A DNA stretch of 64,000 bases, taken from Planctomycetales bacterium ZRK34. GTDB taxonomy: Bacteria > Planctomycetota > Phycisphaerae > Phycisphaerales > Zrk34. Of this stretch, positions 51,651-60,248 are shown piece by piece. The position numbers were made by a program, and so were the translations under genes. The number at the start of each line of letters is the position of its first letter. The stretch's first letter is position 1. The stretch is from contig CP050848.1 in assembly GCA_014873095.1 (NCBI GenBank), positions 310,001 through 374,000 on the forward strand, given 5' to 3'. The notes beneath the pieces were generated by a model that had not been told where the DNA came from, did no database searches, and saw nothing but the letters and a program-made list of their open reading frames with translations.

Positions 51651-51868
51651 GATACGGTCCTCCATGACCACGGTGACAGGGCGTGCCACAGCATACATCG
51701 ACACGACCAACCGGAAAGGATGAAGTTATGTTAGAGGCTCTAAGTTATCTGCTCAGTGTAATCGAGAAACGATAGCCCGTCATCGCGCATGACGTGGGCG
51801 TAGCTCCAGACCTTTTGGACGAGATTGGAAGCTGTATGACTCATTAGTGCCGTTTCGATTATTTGACT

Positions 51869-52055
51869 TTAATTCAGGAGAAATTCTTCGATCCATGGAT
51901 ACTCTGCGATAGCGATCCGCACCGCACACCTCTTTGCGCCAGCAAACACAGCTCGGTCCGAGATCTTAATTTGGATTTCAGCAATTTTCTGGTCGAAACT
52001 ATATTTTGCTTGAAGGCTTGGATTATTCGAATCGCGATCCCAAAGCAGATAATAG
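51869..52055 (-). pseudogene. C-terminal gene fragment cut off by the second IS
   Basis: A 62-codon open frame (WDRDSNNPSLQAKYSFDQKI then SDRAVFAGAKRCAVRIAIAE, ending PWIEEFLLN) runs from the IS border at 52056 to a stop 24 bases upstream of the hsdM start. It has lost its 5' end; no matching N-terminal part is seen on the other side of the IS. No family is recognised. It may have been the gene preceding hsdM in its operon. Confidence 0.5.
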
Positions 52056-53078
52056 TGCCCTGTAGAAAAGCTCTGATGTTCGGCGCGTGTTCGGTTGCGC
52101 GGTTGGGTCCAAGGCGTTAGATGATGAACGATGAGCCTGACATCCAAGTCGCCACGGAGGGTGACGGCGATGGCCCTGGGGGTCGGCCGGCGGGTGCTGC
52201 CGCGCTACGGTCACCGGTTCTCGCGTCACGACTTCACGCTGCCGCAGTTGTTCGCCGTCCTCGTACTGCGGCAGTTCACACGCAACGACTATCGCGGCAT
52301 CGTCGCCATGCTCATCGACTGGCCGACGCTGTGCAGCGACATGCAGCTTGCGAAGGTGCCGCACTTCACCACGCTGCAGAAGGCCGAGCGACGGCTTCTG
52401 CGCGACGCGCTGATCCGCCGCATGCTCGCGCAGACCGTGGCGCTGTTGCATCGTCATCCGGACACATCGCTGGAGACTTCGCCGCTGATCGCCGAAGCGA
52501 TCGACACTGCCGCTGCCGACTCGACGGGCTTCGAACTCGACGGCGCCAGCCGATACTTTGTGCGAAGAAAAGCGCGATCGCCGGGTTTGTATCAAACCAC
52601 GACCTATCGCCGATTCGCCAAACTCGGCGTCGTGGCCGATTGCGACAACCACCTGATCCTCGGCACCCACGCCACGATGGGCCCGCGCCCCGATGTCGAT
52701 CAACTGCTGCCGCTGATGGGCGGCATGTGCGTCAACGCCGTGCCGCAACGGCTGATCGCCGACGCCGGCTACGACTCCGAACCCAACCACATCCTGCTGC
52801 GCGAATACCTGAACATCACCTCGCTGATCCCCGCCACCGCCGGTCGTCCGACGCTCAAACTGCCGACCGGCAAATGGCGTTACCTCATGGCCACCGCCTT
52901 CGACGACGAGACCTACGGCCAGCGCTGGCAGGTCGAGACCGTGATGTTCATGCTCAAGCGCCACTTTGGCTCCGCCCTGACATCACGAAAGTATCAAACC
53001 CGCCGCCGCGAAATGAACCTCCGCGCCGTCACCCACAACCTGATGATCCTCAGATTTGCAGAGCTTTTCTACAGGGCA
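52056..53078 (+). mobile_element. Insertion sequence with 20-bp perfect inverted repeats
   Basis: The element of about 1.02 kb is bounded by perfect inverted repeats whose core is CCTGTAGAAAAGCTCTG (52056-52075 and 53059-53078). It encodes one DDE transposase. No clear target duplication is visible. Confidence 0.88.
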
Positions 53079-53144
53079 TGTCAGGAACCTTATTCTGTCC
53101 GTACATTACTATCTGCTCCCTGGCAAGCTTCCGTCATCTTTTGA
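52131..53144 (+). CDS. DDE transposase
   Basis: This 337-residue transposase has catalytic aspartates in AAADSTGFELDG and LIADAGYDSEPN and a glutamate in QRWQVETVMFMLKRHFGS, a layout of IS4/IS5-type DDE enzymes. The N terminus is a helical DNA-binding domain (FTLPQLFAVLVLRQFTR). The frame does not stop inside the IS: the last 22 codons cross the right inverted repeat (FAELFYRA) and continue into host DNA. The native C terminus therefore depends on the insertion site. All key residues are intact, so it may be active. Confidence 0.87.
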   Translation: MSLTSKSPRRVTAMALGVGRRVLPRYGHRFSRHDFTLPQLFAVLVLRQFTRNDYRGIVAMLIDWPTLCSDMQLAKVPHFTTLQKAERRLLRDALIRRMLAQTVALLHRHPDTSLETSPLIAEAIDTAAADSTGFELDGASRYFVRRKARSPGLYQTTTYRRFAKLGVVADCDNHLILGTHATMGPRPDVDQLLPLMGGMCVNAVPQRLIADAGYDSEPNHILLREYLNITSLIPATAGRPTLKLPTGKWRYLMATAFDDETYGQRWQVETVMFMLKRHFGSALTSRKYQTRRREMNLRAVTHNLMILRFAELFYRACQEPYSVRTLLSAPWQASVIF

Positions 53145-53668
53145 AGTGTATCTCGAAGCATCGCCGACACCTTTTCGTACTGTGAGTATGTATCGGAAAC
53201 TGCACGAACGGTATCGAAATATCGCTCAGTGGCCTCCGCAACCTCTCTTGCTGCAGTGGGTCGTTTTGGATCCGAGATTGCGAGTGACTCCAACGCACGC
53301 TCTTTAGCGAGTTTCTCATTTTCCGCCAACTGCTGATTCTCATTAGCCAGTTGAAGCTTGTATTCTACTTCCTGAAGCATGCTCATATAATGCATTCTGA
53401 GCTTTTCAAGTCGTCGAATTTCCGCCATCTTGTCGCTATCTGCGATAGCGGTATTTATACTGTTGTCGCCCTTAGCAGACACGTCGTGAGATTGGTCCGC
53501 GCCAGCACTGGGCAATTCCGCGACATCGCTATGTGAAGATTCCACCATCTGATTTTCGTGAATCTGTTCAGGGCATTGCGTGCATTCGCAACCCACCACA
53601 TATACACCGATCGACAGCATCAATATATATATCATTGCTTTAGGTTGCTTAGTTGTTAGTGCATTCAT
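53090..53668 (-). CDS. Lipoprotein with coiled coil, unknown function
   Basis: This 192-residue lipoprotein (lipobox VVGC, Cys27) has an acidic Ser-rich linker to about residue 75, then a long heptad-rich coiled coil (KMAEIRRLEKLRMHYMSMLQ; LQLANENQQLAENEKLAKE) to near the end. No enzymatic motif is seen. It ends 12 bases from the IS. The ATG at 53668 is chosen; the region upstream belongs to a different frame of the esterase gene. Confidence 0.7.
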   Translation of the reverse strand: MNALTTKQPKAMIYILMLSIGVYVVGCECTQCPEQIHENQMVESSHSDVAELPSAGADQSHDVSAKGDNSINTAIADSDKMAEIRRLEKLRMHYMSMLQEVEYKLQLANENQQLAENEKLAKERALESLAISDPKRPTAAREVAEATERYFDTVRAVSDTYSQYEKVSAMLRDTLQKMTEACQGADSNVRTE

Positions 53669-53712
53669 ATTTGGGAAGATAAAGTGTCTGGAAACTTTTC
53701 GTTCCTGGCGGA

Positions 53713-55080
53713 TTACTTCTCCGCGGCTGGGGTGTTGACCACGAAGCTGCTGATGCCCAGTGGGCCGGCTTCGGGTTTCAGGGTGAGGGTGTGCGGGCCG
53801 GTGGTGCAGCCTTGCATGAGCACGGTCCGGGCGCCGGTCGGCTGCGGCTGGTAGGTGGCGGTGAACATCGGGTAGGAGCGCCATTTGACCTGGAACCCTT
53901 CGGGCAGCGTGGCCTTGCGGTAGCCGAGGGTCCACTGGACGCGCCAGTCGGCCGGTTCGATGATAGCGCGGCCCGAGGGGGACACGAAGCGCTCGGTGCT
54001 CCATCCTTCGCCGTCGGGGCCGGTCTTGCTGCCTTCGAGGCGGTAGTGGATCTTGCTGCCGTCGGGGGCTGAGTCGGGCAGGCTTGTCAACACCCAGTTC
54101 TCTTCCAGCAGCGGTTTTTCGAAGCCGATGTGGTTGATGGCCGGCATCCAGATTCGCGCCGGGCCGACGCTGGGGCGGCTGATCGTCCATAGCTCCTTGA
54201 CGCCGTCCATCGGTTGGCCGTCCAGCAGGACGGTCGCCTTGGCGCCGGCAGCGCCGGAACCATCGGAGACGGCCACGACTCGATTGCCGGTGAAGCGGAG
54301 CGTCAGGCTGCCGTCAGGTGCTTTGGTGACCTGCGGCGAGTCGGTCGTAACGGTGGTGATCGTGCCGGAGGCGGTGGGGTTGTCGCCGAGTTTCGAATCG
54401 CGGATCAGTTCTTCGTTGATGAAACCGGCGTAGAGCTTGCAGCCCTCGTCTTTGAGGTGAACGCCGTCGCGCAGGAGATCTTTGTTGGTGGGTTGGCCGT
54501 CTGTGAGGTAGGCGCGCCACTTGCGGCGGAGATCGATGAACATGCAGTGATACTTTTCGGCCACGGCGCGGATTTCCTCGCCACGCTTGTCGTCGCCGCC
54601 GTCGGTCTTCTCGGGGTGCTTCGCCGAGGCGGCGTTGAAGTGGCTGCTCCAGAGGATCACCTCGGCGGAGGTCTTCTCACGCACGCGCTGGATGATCTGC
54701 TCGTACTTGTCCATCGGCCCGTAGACGTGGAAGAACAGCAGGTCGGGATACCAGGGATACAGGTCATGGTCGGCTGTGCGGACCAGCAAGGGGGAGGTGT
54801 AACCGCCGATGGCCGCGTTGCGAAACTCGAACTGGACGGTCGGGAATCGCCTGGTCAATTCTGCCTGCACGAGTTTGGTCCACGACTGGGCGGTGATTGA
54901 CTGCCCGTAGAACATCACCCGGACGTGGGCCGGTTGGTCGGCGGTCGACTCATCGAGCGCTTTCATGGTGCGCTGGATGCAGGCGGCGGTGGGATTCTCG
55001 GCGGCCGCAGCGATCGGGGTGAAGGTCGCAGCGGCAACGATTGAGGCGGCCAGGAGGACGGCCGGCAGGAGAGTTCGCAT
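53713..55080 (-). CDS. Exported SGNH-hydrolase-like esterase
   Basis: This 455-residue protein has a Sec signal (cleavage near AAAAE, residue 28), an SGNH-like esterase domain (catalytic block FYGQSITAQ, then ELILW-type AEVILWSSHFN and the late DGVHLKDEG containing the Asp-x-x-His pair) and a C-terminal beta-rich domain. The first motif is GQSIT instead of GDSL. It likely deacetylates carbohydrates outside the cytoplasm, as in many planctomycete polysaccharide loci. ATG 55080 is followed directly by the signal peptide. Confidence 0.82.
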   Translation of the reverse strand: MRTLLPAVLLAASIVAAATFTPIAAAAENPTAACIQRTMKALDESTADQPAHVRVMFYGQSITAQSWTKLVQAELTRRFPTVQFEFRNAAIGGYTSPLLVRTADHDLYPWYPDLLFFHVYGPMDKYEQIIQRVREKTSAEVILWSSHFNAASAKHPEKTDGGDDKRGEEIRAVAEKYHCMFIDLRRKWRAYLTDGQPTNKDLLRDGVHLKDEGCKLYAGFINEELIRDSKLGDNPTASGTITTVTTDSPQVTKAPDGSLTLRFTGNRVVAVSDGSGAAGAKATVLLDGQPMDGVKELWTISRPSVGPARIWMPAINHIGFEKPLLEENWVLTSLPDSAPDGSKIHYRLEGSKTGPDGEGWSTERFVSPSGRAIIEPADWRVQWTLGYRKATLPEGFQVKWRSYPMFTATYQPQPTGARTVLMQGCTTGPHTLTLKPEAGPLGISSFVVNTPAAEK

Positions 55081-55260
55081 CGTGGGTTCCTTCTTGATCA
55101 GGGATGTCGATCGCGGGGGTACAGCCAGTCTGAAAATACTTGTCGAATTCAACGTCCGCAAGCCTTGGGCGGCGCCTGCGGCGTCGAACCCACGGACTGT
55201 TGCTGGCGCAACAGGTGGGTTCGAACCCCACCTTCGGCTAATTCGCGCGGCACGGCGCAT

Positions 55261-55294
55261 GAAAAAACCCCCGCCAATATGCGAGGGTTTTTCA
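55261..55294 (-). terminator. Terminator downstream of tRNA-Ser(GGA)
   Basis: The minus strand forms AAACCCTCGC / GCGGGGGTTT with a short loop, followed by T residues, immediately 3' of the tRNA. Confidence 0.8.
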
Positions 55295-55296
55295 AG

Positions 55297-55383
55297 CGGA
55301 GCGGGTGGGATTCGAACCCACGGTACGGTTACCCGTACACACGATTTCCAGTCGTGTTCCTTCAGCCGCTCGGACACCGCTCC
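55297..55383 (-). tRNA. tRNA-Ser(GGA)
   Basis: The 87-base cloverleaf has acceptor stem GGAGCGG / CCGCTCC, discriminator G, anticodon GGA in CGACTGGAAATCG, a long variable arm and the T-loop GGTTCGAATCC. CCA is not encoded. Confidence 0.96.
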
Positions 55384-55500
55384 GGGCTGCCCCGTTGGTT
55401 CCGGCGGTCGCAGGTGTTTTCAGGCCGCCTGCGAGTTTGCTGCCGGGGGTTGGGGGATCACTATGGTATGCCGTAGAATCGGGATGTAAAGGAGCCCGGC

Positions 55501-56226
55501 TTGAAATATCGCACCCACCATTTGCACGGCCTTCTGATCGTCGACAAGCCGCTGGGCGTCAGTTCGATGGACGTGGTTCGTCAGGTCCGCCGAGCCGGTG
55601 GCCACTGCAAGACCGGTCACGCCGGCACGCTGGACCCGCTGGCGACCGGTGTGCTGATCTGCTGCCTGGGCAAGGCCACGCGAAGCGTCGATCAACTCAT
55701 GGGCCTGACCAAGGTGTACGAGACGGACATCGATCTGTCGGCCTTCACGAACACCGACGACGCCGAGGGCGAGCGCGAGCCGATCGAGGTGCCCGAGCCG
55801 CCGTCGATCGACGCGGTGCGAGCGGCGCTGGATGCGCTGACCGGTGACATCGAGCAGACGCCGCCGGCCTACAGCGCGATCAAGGTGGGCGGCCAGCGGG
55901 CATACAAACTCGCCCGCCGGGGGGATGACGTTTCGCTGCCGTCGCGCATCGTCCGCATCGACGCGATCGACCTGCTCGAGTACGACTACCCCCACCTGCG
56001 CCTGCGCATCACCTGCGGCAAGGGCACCTACATCCGTTCGATGGCGCGACAGATCGGCGAGGCACTGGGCACCGGCGGGTATCTGACCGCCCTGCGCCGC
56101 ACCGCCATCGGGCCTTACACGATCGACCGGGCTGTCGGGCTCGACGCCCTGCCGCAGCCGATCGAGTCCGAACACCTTCTTCCGATCCCGACCCCGACTT
56201 CACCGGAGCAATCGCATGCATCATGA
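55501..56226 (+). CDS. truB: tRNA pseudouridine(55) synthase
   Basis: This 241-residue enzyme makes pseudouridine 55 in the T-loop of tRNAs. It has GLLIVDKPLGVSS near the start, the catalytic aspartate in KTGHAGTLDPLATG (D45), PPAYSAIKVGGQRAYKLAR and CGKGTYIRSMARQIGEAL. The C-terminal PUA-like extension is short. The start is TTG 55501 with AGGAG eight bases upstream. Its end overlaps the CE15 esterase gene by 11 bases. Confidence 0.95.
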   Translation: MKYRTHHLHGLLIVDKPLGVSSMDVVRQVRRAGGHCKTGHAGTLDPLATGVLICCLGKATRSVDQLMGLTKVYETDIDLSAFTNTDDAEGEREPIEVPEPPSIDAVRAALDALTGDIEQTPPAYSAIKVGGQRAYKLARRGDDVSLPSRIVRIDAIDLLEYDYPHLRLRITCGKGTYIRSMARQIGEALGTGGYLTALRRTAIGPYTIDRAVGLDALPQPIESEHLLPIPTPTSPEQSHAS

Positions 56227-57457
56227 GCTGATCGTTTTTCTGATCGTCGCGCTGATCTCGGTGTGCGCCTTTGCGGCGGAGAAGTTTGAGCCGAATTACG
56301 ATGAGTCGAAGATTCCGCCATACACGCTGCCGGATCCGCTGACGCTGGCGGACGGCAAGCAGGTCACCGACGCGGAGACATGGCAGAAGGTCCGCCGGCC
56401 GCAGATTCTTGAGCTGTTTAAAGAGCACGTTTACGGGCGCGCGCCCGGCCGGCCGGACACGATGCGGTTTGTCGTCGTCGAGGAAGACCGCCACGCGCTG
56501 GGCGACACGGCGATCCGCAAGCAGGTCACGATATATTTCACCGATGACGATGCGGGGCCGCACCTGGATGTGCTGATCTATCTGCCGAACGACGCCAAGG
56601 GGCCGGTCCCCGTTTTCAACACGCTGAACTTTCACGGCAACCAGTCGATCATCGATGATCCGGCCGTGCGCATCAGTCGTCATGCCGCCAAGTACGAGCG
56701 CGGCGAGCGTGTGCGGCGCTGGCCCGTGCCGATGATTCTCTCGAAGGGGTACGGGCTGGTCACCACGCACTACGGCGACATTTTCCCCGACCGCGCCGAC
56801 GGCCGGGCCGACAGCGTGCAGGTGCTGTTCGACAAGCCCGCGGCGGATGAGCCCGATGCCTGGGGTTCGATCGCCACATGGGCCTGGGGGCTGAGTCGTG
56901 TGCTCGACTATCTCGAAACCGACAAAGACATCGATGCGGGGCGCGTGATCGTGATGGGCCACTCGCGACTCGGCAAAACGGCGCTGTGGGCCGGGGCGAA
57001 CGATCAGCGTTTCGCCATCACGATCAGCAACGATTCGGGTTGTGGCGGGGCTGCGCTGAGCCGCCGCGCGATCGGTGAAACCGTCGCCCGCATCAACACG
57101 GTCTTCCCCCACTGGTTCTGCACGAATTTCAAAAAGTACAACAACAACGAAAACGCCCTGCCGGTCGACCAGCATGAGCTGATCGCCTTGTGCGCCCCGC
57201 GGCCGGTGTATGTCGCCAGCGCTGAGGGCGACACGTGGGCCGACCCGCGCGGTGAATTCCTTTCCGCGAAATTCGCCACGCCCGTGTACAAGCTGTTCGA
57301 CCTCGAAGGCCTGCCCGCCGAGCACATGCCCGACGTCGACAAGCCCGTGGCCGGCACCATCGGTTACCACATCCGCACCGGCAAACACGACGTGACCGAC
57401 TTCGACTGGAACGCTTACCTCGACTTCGCCGACAAACATCTCCGCGCTTCGAAGTGA
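56216..57457 (+). CDS. CE15-type glucuronoyl esterase
   Basis: This 413-residue exported protein (Sec signal ending SVCAFA, residue 20) has the carbohydrate esterase 15 motif [13 protein letters not shown] around the nucleophile serine near residue 250. [10 protein letters not shown] lies in the oxyanion region, the charged [11 protein letters not shown] follows, and a late [24 protein letters not shown] carries the catalytic histidine. CE15 enzymes cleave the ester between glucuronic acid of xylan and lignin alcohols. The fit with nearby esterases suggests plant or algal polysaccharide breakdown. Confidence 0.87.
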   Translation: MHHELIVFLIVALISVCAFAAEKFEPNYDESKIPPYTLPDPLTLADGKQVTDAETWQKVRRPQILELFKEHVYGRAPGRPDTMRFVVVEEDRHALGDTAIRKQVTIYFTDDDAGPHLDVLIYLPNDAKGPVPVFNTLNFHGNQSIIDDPAVRISRHAAKYERGERVRRWPVPMILSKGYGLVTTHYGDIFPDRADGRADSVQVLFDKPAADEPDAWGSIATWAWGLSRVLDYLETDKDIDAGRVIVMGHSRLGKTALWAGANDQRFAITISNDSGCGGAALSRRAIGETVARINTVFPHWFCTNFKKYNNNENALPVDQHELIALCAPRPVYVASAEGDTWADPRGEFLSAKFATPVYKLFDLEGLPAEHMPDVDKPVAGTIGYHIRTGKHDVTDFDWNAYLDFADKHLRASK

Positions 57458-57575
57458 CGCAACCATCATCATGCGGCGCATCGCTGAACACATCACGTTT
57501 GTGTCGCGACTATCAAACAGCCCGCCTACAATTCCGTGATGCTTATCTCACTTCGATCAGGGAGTTGATCGCCCT

Positions 57576-58466
57576 ATGGACCGATTGCGTGTCGCTTCAT
57601 TGCAATACTGGATTCGACCCGTCGACAGTTTTCAGCAGTTCGAAAATCAGGTCGAAGGCCTGATCGCCACGGCGTCGGATTATCACTGCAAGCTCGTCGT
57701 CTTCCCCGAATACTTCACCGTGCAACTACTCACGCTCGAAGACCCCGGCGGGGAAGTTCCCCAGCAGGTGCGCAAGCTTTCGAAGCGCGTCGAGCAGTTT
57801 GTCGCGATGATGAGTCGCTTCGCCAAGCAGTACGGCATCTACATCGTCGCCGGCACGATTCCCGTGATGGACCCCGGCGATGCCGACCGCGTGTACAACG
57901 AGTCGTTTTTCTTCGCTCCGACCGGCGAATATCACAAGCAGGGCAAACTGCACATGACCCGCTGGGAGGCGGAGGACTGGCACGTGTCGCCGCGCGGCAA
58001 GCTGCGCATCTTTGAGACGGACATCGGCGTGCTGGCGATCGCCATCTGCTACGACGTGGAGTTTCCCGAGATCGCCCGCGCCGCCGCCTGGCACGGGGCT
58101 GACATCCTCGTGGTCCCCTCCTGCACCGACGACCGCCAGGGGTTTTTACGCGTGCGCTACTGCGCCCAGGCCCGGTGCATCGAGAATCAGATTTACGTGG
58201 TGCACTCGTCGACGGTCGGGTCGCTGCCGATGGTTCCGGCGGTCAGCCTCAACTACGGCCAGGCGTCGATCCTCACGCCCAGCGACTTTCCTTTCAGTCG
58301 CGATGGCATCCTCGCCGAGGGCCTGCCCAACCAGGAAACGATGGTCATCGGTGAACTGAACATGGAAATCATTCACCACAGTCGCGCGTCGGGCACGGTG
58401 CTGCCGCTGCATGATTCCAAGCACACCGCCAAGCTCGTCGCCGAGCCGGAAATCCTCACCTTCTAA
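57576..58466 (+). CDS. Carbon-nitrogen hydrolase (nitrilase family)
   Basis: This 296-residue cytoplasmic enzyme has the Glu-Lys-Cys triad: glutamate in LVVFPEYFT, lysine in YHKQGKLHMTRWE and cysteine in AIAICYDVEFPE (C158). The trailing WHGADILVVPSC segment is typical. The substrate is not predictable. It is followed after 62 bases by a GNAT acetyltransferase. In some bacteria these two domains occur fused (GNAT plus carbon-nitrogen hydrolase), so the pair probably acts together. Confidence 0.9.
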   Translation: MDRLRVASLQYWIRPVDSFQQFENQVEGLIATASDYHCKLVVFPEYFTVQLLTLEDPGGEVPQQVRKLSKRVEQFVAMMSRFAKQYGIYIVAGTIPVMDPGDADRVYNESFFFAPTGEYHKQGKLHMTRWEAEDWHVSPRGKLRIFETDIGVLAIAICYDVEFPEIARAAAWHGADILVVPSCTDDRQGFLRVRYCAQARCIENQIYVVHSSTVGSLPMVPAVSLNYGQASILTPSDFPFSRDGILAEGLPNQETMVIGELNMEIIHHSRASGTVLPLHDSKHTAKLVAEPEILTF

Positions 58467-58528
58467 AGGAGCCCCCTGACGTCACGCCGACGCTGAGCCA
58501 CCGGGCGAAGCGTCTGGTACCACCCTGT

Positions 58529-59242
58529 ATGAGTACCACCAAGAAACCCAACGTTCTTATCCGCAACACGACCCCTTCCGACTTCGACGGCATCGTCGAT
58601 CTCTGCCGTCGCGTTTACACCAATGCCCCGCCCTGGGGACTGGACCAGCTCGCTTCACATCATCGTGTGTTTCCCGAGGGGCAGTTCGTGGCCGTCGAGC
58701 CGGACACCAATCAAGTCCTCGGCATGGCCGCCAGTCTCATCGTCGCCTGGAGCGACTACGACATGTCGACCAACTGGCGTGAGTTCACCGGCCACGGCTA
58801 CTTCACCAACCACGACCCCGAAGGCAAGACCCTCTACGCCGCCGAGGTGATGGTCGATCCGAACACGCAGGGCCGCGGCATCGGCAAGCTGATCTACAAA
58901 GCGAGGCGCGACCTTTGCCGCCGGTTCGGGCTCAAGCGCATCCGCGCCGGGGCGCGACTGCGGCATTATTCGCGCTACGCCGACCAGTACTCACCCGAGG
59001 ACTACGTCAAGAAAATCATCAGTCGCGAGATCGGCGACCCCACCCTGACCTTCCAGTTGAAGCAGGGTTTCCGCGTGATCGGCGTGGTGCGCGACTACCT
59101 GCCGAATGACCCCGCCTCGCAGGGCCACGCCGCCGTCATCGAATGGATCAACCACGAAGCGACCACCCGCGCCGACTGGGCCAAACGCCCCCCCGAATAC
59201 GGCAAACCGCGCAAAAAACACGAGCACCCGCCGAATACTTAA
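58529..59242 (+). CDS. GNAT-family N-acetyltransferase
   Basis: This 237-residue protein has a GNAT fold with acetyl-CoA loop VMVDPNTQGRGIGKLIYKARR. The N-terminal NTTPSDFDGIVDLCRRVY and the C-terminal FQLKQGFRVIGVVRDYLPND match the type that is paired or fused with carbon-nitrogen hydrolases. The acceptor is unknown. The tail after about residue 215 is basic and probably disordered. It likely forms an operon with the nitrilase gene. Confidence 0.88.
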   Translation: MSTTKKPNVLIRNTTPSDFDGIVDLCRRVYTNAPPWGLDQLASHHRVFPEGQFVAVEPDTNQVLGMAASLIVAWSDYDMSTNWREFTGHGYFTNHDPEGKTLYAAEVMVDPNTQGRGIGKLIYKARRDLCRRFGLKRIRAGARLRHYSRYADQYSPEDYVKKIISREIGDPTLTFQLKQGFRVIGVVRDYLPNDPASQGHAAVIEWINHEATTRADWAKRPPEYGKPRKKHEHPPNT

Positions 59243-59250
59243 AAAGTATT

Positions 59251-59392
59251 AACCACCAAAACACAAAGAGCACCAAGAAAAAGACAAGTTGACAGGATCA
59301 ACAGGATGGACAGGAAGTCCATATTCAATCCTGTTTCATCCTGTTGATCCTGTCAAAACTCTTCGCTTGGCGCTCTTGGCGTCCTTGGCGGT
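59251..59392. repeat. Nested inverted-repeat element after the GNAT gene
   Basis: Inner perfect arms TTGACAGGATCAACAGGATG (59289-59308) and its complement (59337-59356) lie inside outer imperfect arms of CACCAAAACACAAAGAGC type (59251-59276) with complement CTTGGCGCTCTTGGCG at 59367-59382. It fills the gap between convergent genes. It shares its design with the element at 1448-1590. Confidence 0.8.
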
Positions 59393-60085
59393 TCAATTCT
59401 TCTTCCCCATCACCTTCACCAGCGCGTCGAACCAGTGTTGGGCCATCTTCTGCGCGCCTTGCTCATTCGGGTGGACATGGTCGCTGATCGTGTCGGTGCG
59501 CCAGTCCCAGCCGGCTGTCTGATCGACGATGATCACCGGGCTGCGCGGGGTGCTGAGCTTTTTGCCGAGTTGTGCGATCTGCTCGTTGAGCGCCGGGATG
59601 TATGAATACTTCGGCAGCTTGCCGCTGGTGACCACCTGGGCCAGCAGCACGACCACATCCGAATTCGCCGCGCGAATGTCGGTGATCATTTTCTCCGTCG
59701 CCGCGAGGATGCCGGCGATCGGCTTCTCGTGTTCGAAATGGTTGTGACCGGCGTGGATGAGCACGATGTCGGCCGGGTGTTCACTGAAATGCTTACCGAC
59801 CACGGAGGCGATGTACTCGGCGTTCTTCCCGCTGTAGCCTTCGTGTTTCAACACGCCCGCCGGCGAGTTGCTGCGGCGCGTGCCGACATACTCGACGCGG
59901 CAGCCCGCCTCGGTCAACATCTTCAGCAACGGATAACGATACACCGCAAAGTGCCCCGCCCCTTCGGTGATCGAATCGCCGATGGGCATGATCCGCCAAG
60001 TTTTCTTTTCCGCGGCATGCGCCCCGCTGAACCCGCATCCGGCCGCGAGAGTTGCCATCACGATCAATATCCATGAATCACTCAT
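59393..60085 (-). CDS. Exported GDSL/SGNH hydrolase
   Basis: This 230-residue protein has an N-terminal signal (LAAGC at residues 13-17 could be a lipobox; otherwise cleavage near AHAAE). Block I is MPIGDSITEGAG, block III is HAGHNHFEH and block V is SDHVHPNEQG, with the catalytic Ser and Asp-x-x-His visible. It is probably an esterase on acetylated carbohydrates. It is unrelated in sequence to the longer SGNH protein at 53713. Confidence 0.85.
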   Translation of the reverse strand: MSDSWILIVMATLAAGCGFSGAHAAEKKTWRIMPIGDSITEGAGHFAVYRYPLLKMLTEAGCRVEYVGTRRSNSPAGVLKHEGYSGKNAEYIASVVGKHFSEHPADIVLIHAGHNHFEHEKPIAGILAATEKMITDIRAANSDVVVLLAQVVTSGKLPKYSYIPALNEQIAQLGKKLSTPRSPVIIVDQTAGWDWRTDTISDHVHPNEQGAQKMAQHWFDALVKVMGKKN

Positions 60086-60248
60086 GCGGGCATTGTACGG
60101 CCGCTCACCGCATGATCACAGCCTGCTGGATGAGACCCGATGACCGGTTTTCCGTCCATTACGCATAGACACGGCATTAATTCTTCGACTCGGGCGATAT
60201 GCTGTCGTCACCCATTCTCGGGTCATGTGTTACAAATGAGGCTGCATC

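Larger units (their letters stand above)
50842..51740 (-). mobile_element. IS5-family insertion sequence (IS427-like) inside hsdM
   Basis: The 899-bp element has terminal inverted repeats beginning GAGCCTCTAAC (50842-50852 and 51730-51740), flanked by a TAA target duplication (50839-50841 and 51741-51743). It encodes a transposase in two overlapping frames. The TNA-type target and frameshifted transposase are typical of the IS427 group. Confidence 0.9.
49485..51844 (-). pseudogene. hsdM: Type I DNA methyltransferase gene (hsdM) interrupted by an IS5-family element
   Basis: The N-terminal 34 codons (51844-51741: MSHTASNLVQKVWSYAHVMR, then a short segment ending EQIT) are separated from the rest (50838-49485) by an 899-bp IS plus a duplicated TAA. 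Removing the IS and one TAA joins them in frame (EQIT-Y-LLFLKIAWERA) into a 485-residue protein of normal family length. The SAM motif DPACGTGGFLL and catalytic NPPFG are intact, as are the N-terminal helical domain and the RLPTGIWYSAGVKANVLFF end. HsdM methylates adenine in type I systems; hsdS and hsdR are not in the window. The large 3' part might still be translated from an internal start but would lack the N-terminal domain. Confidence 0.9.
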
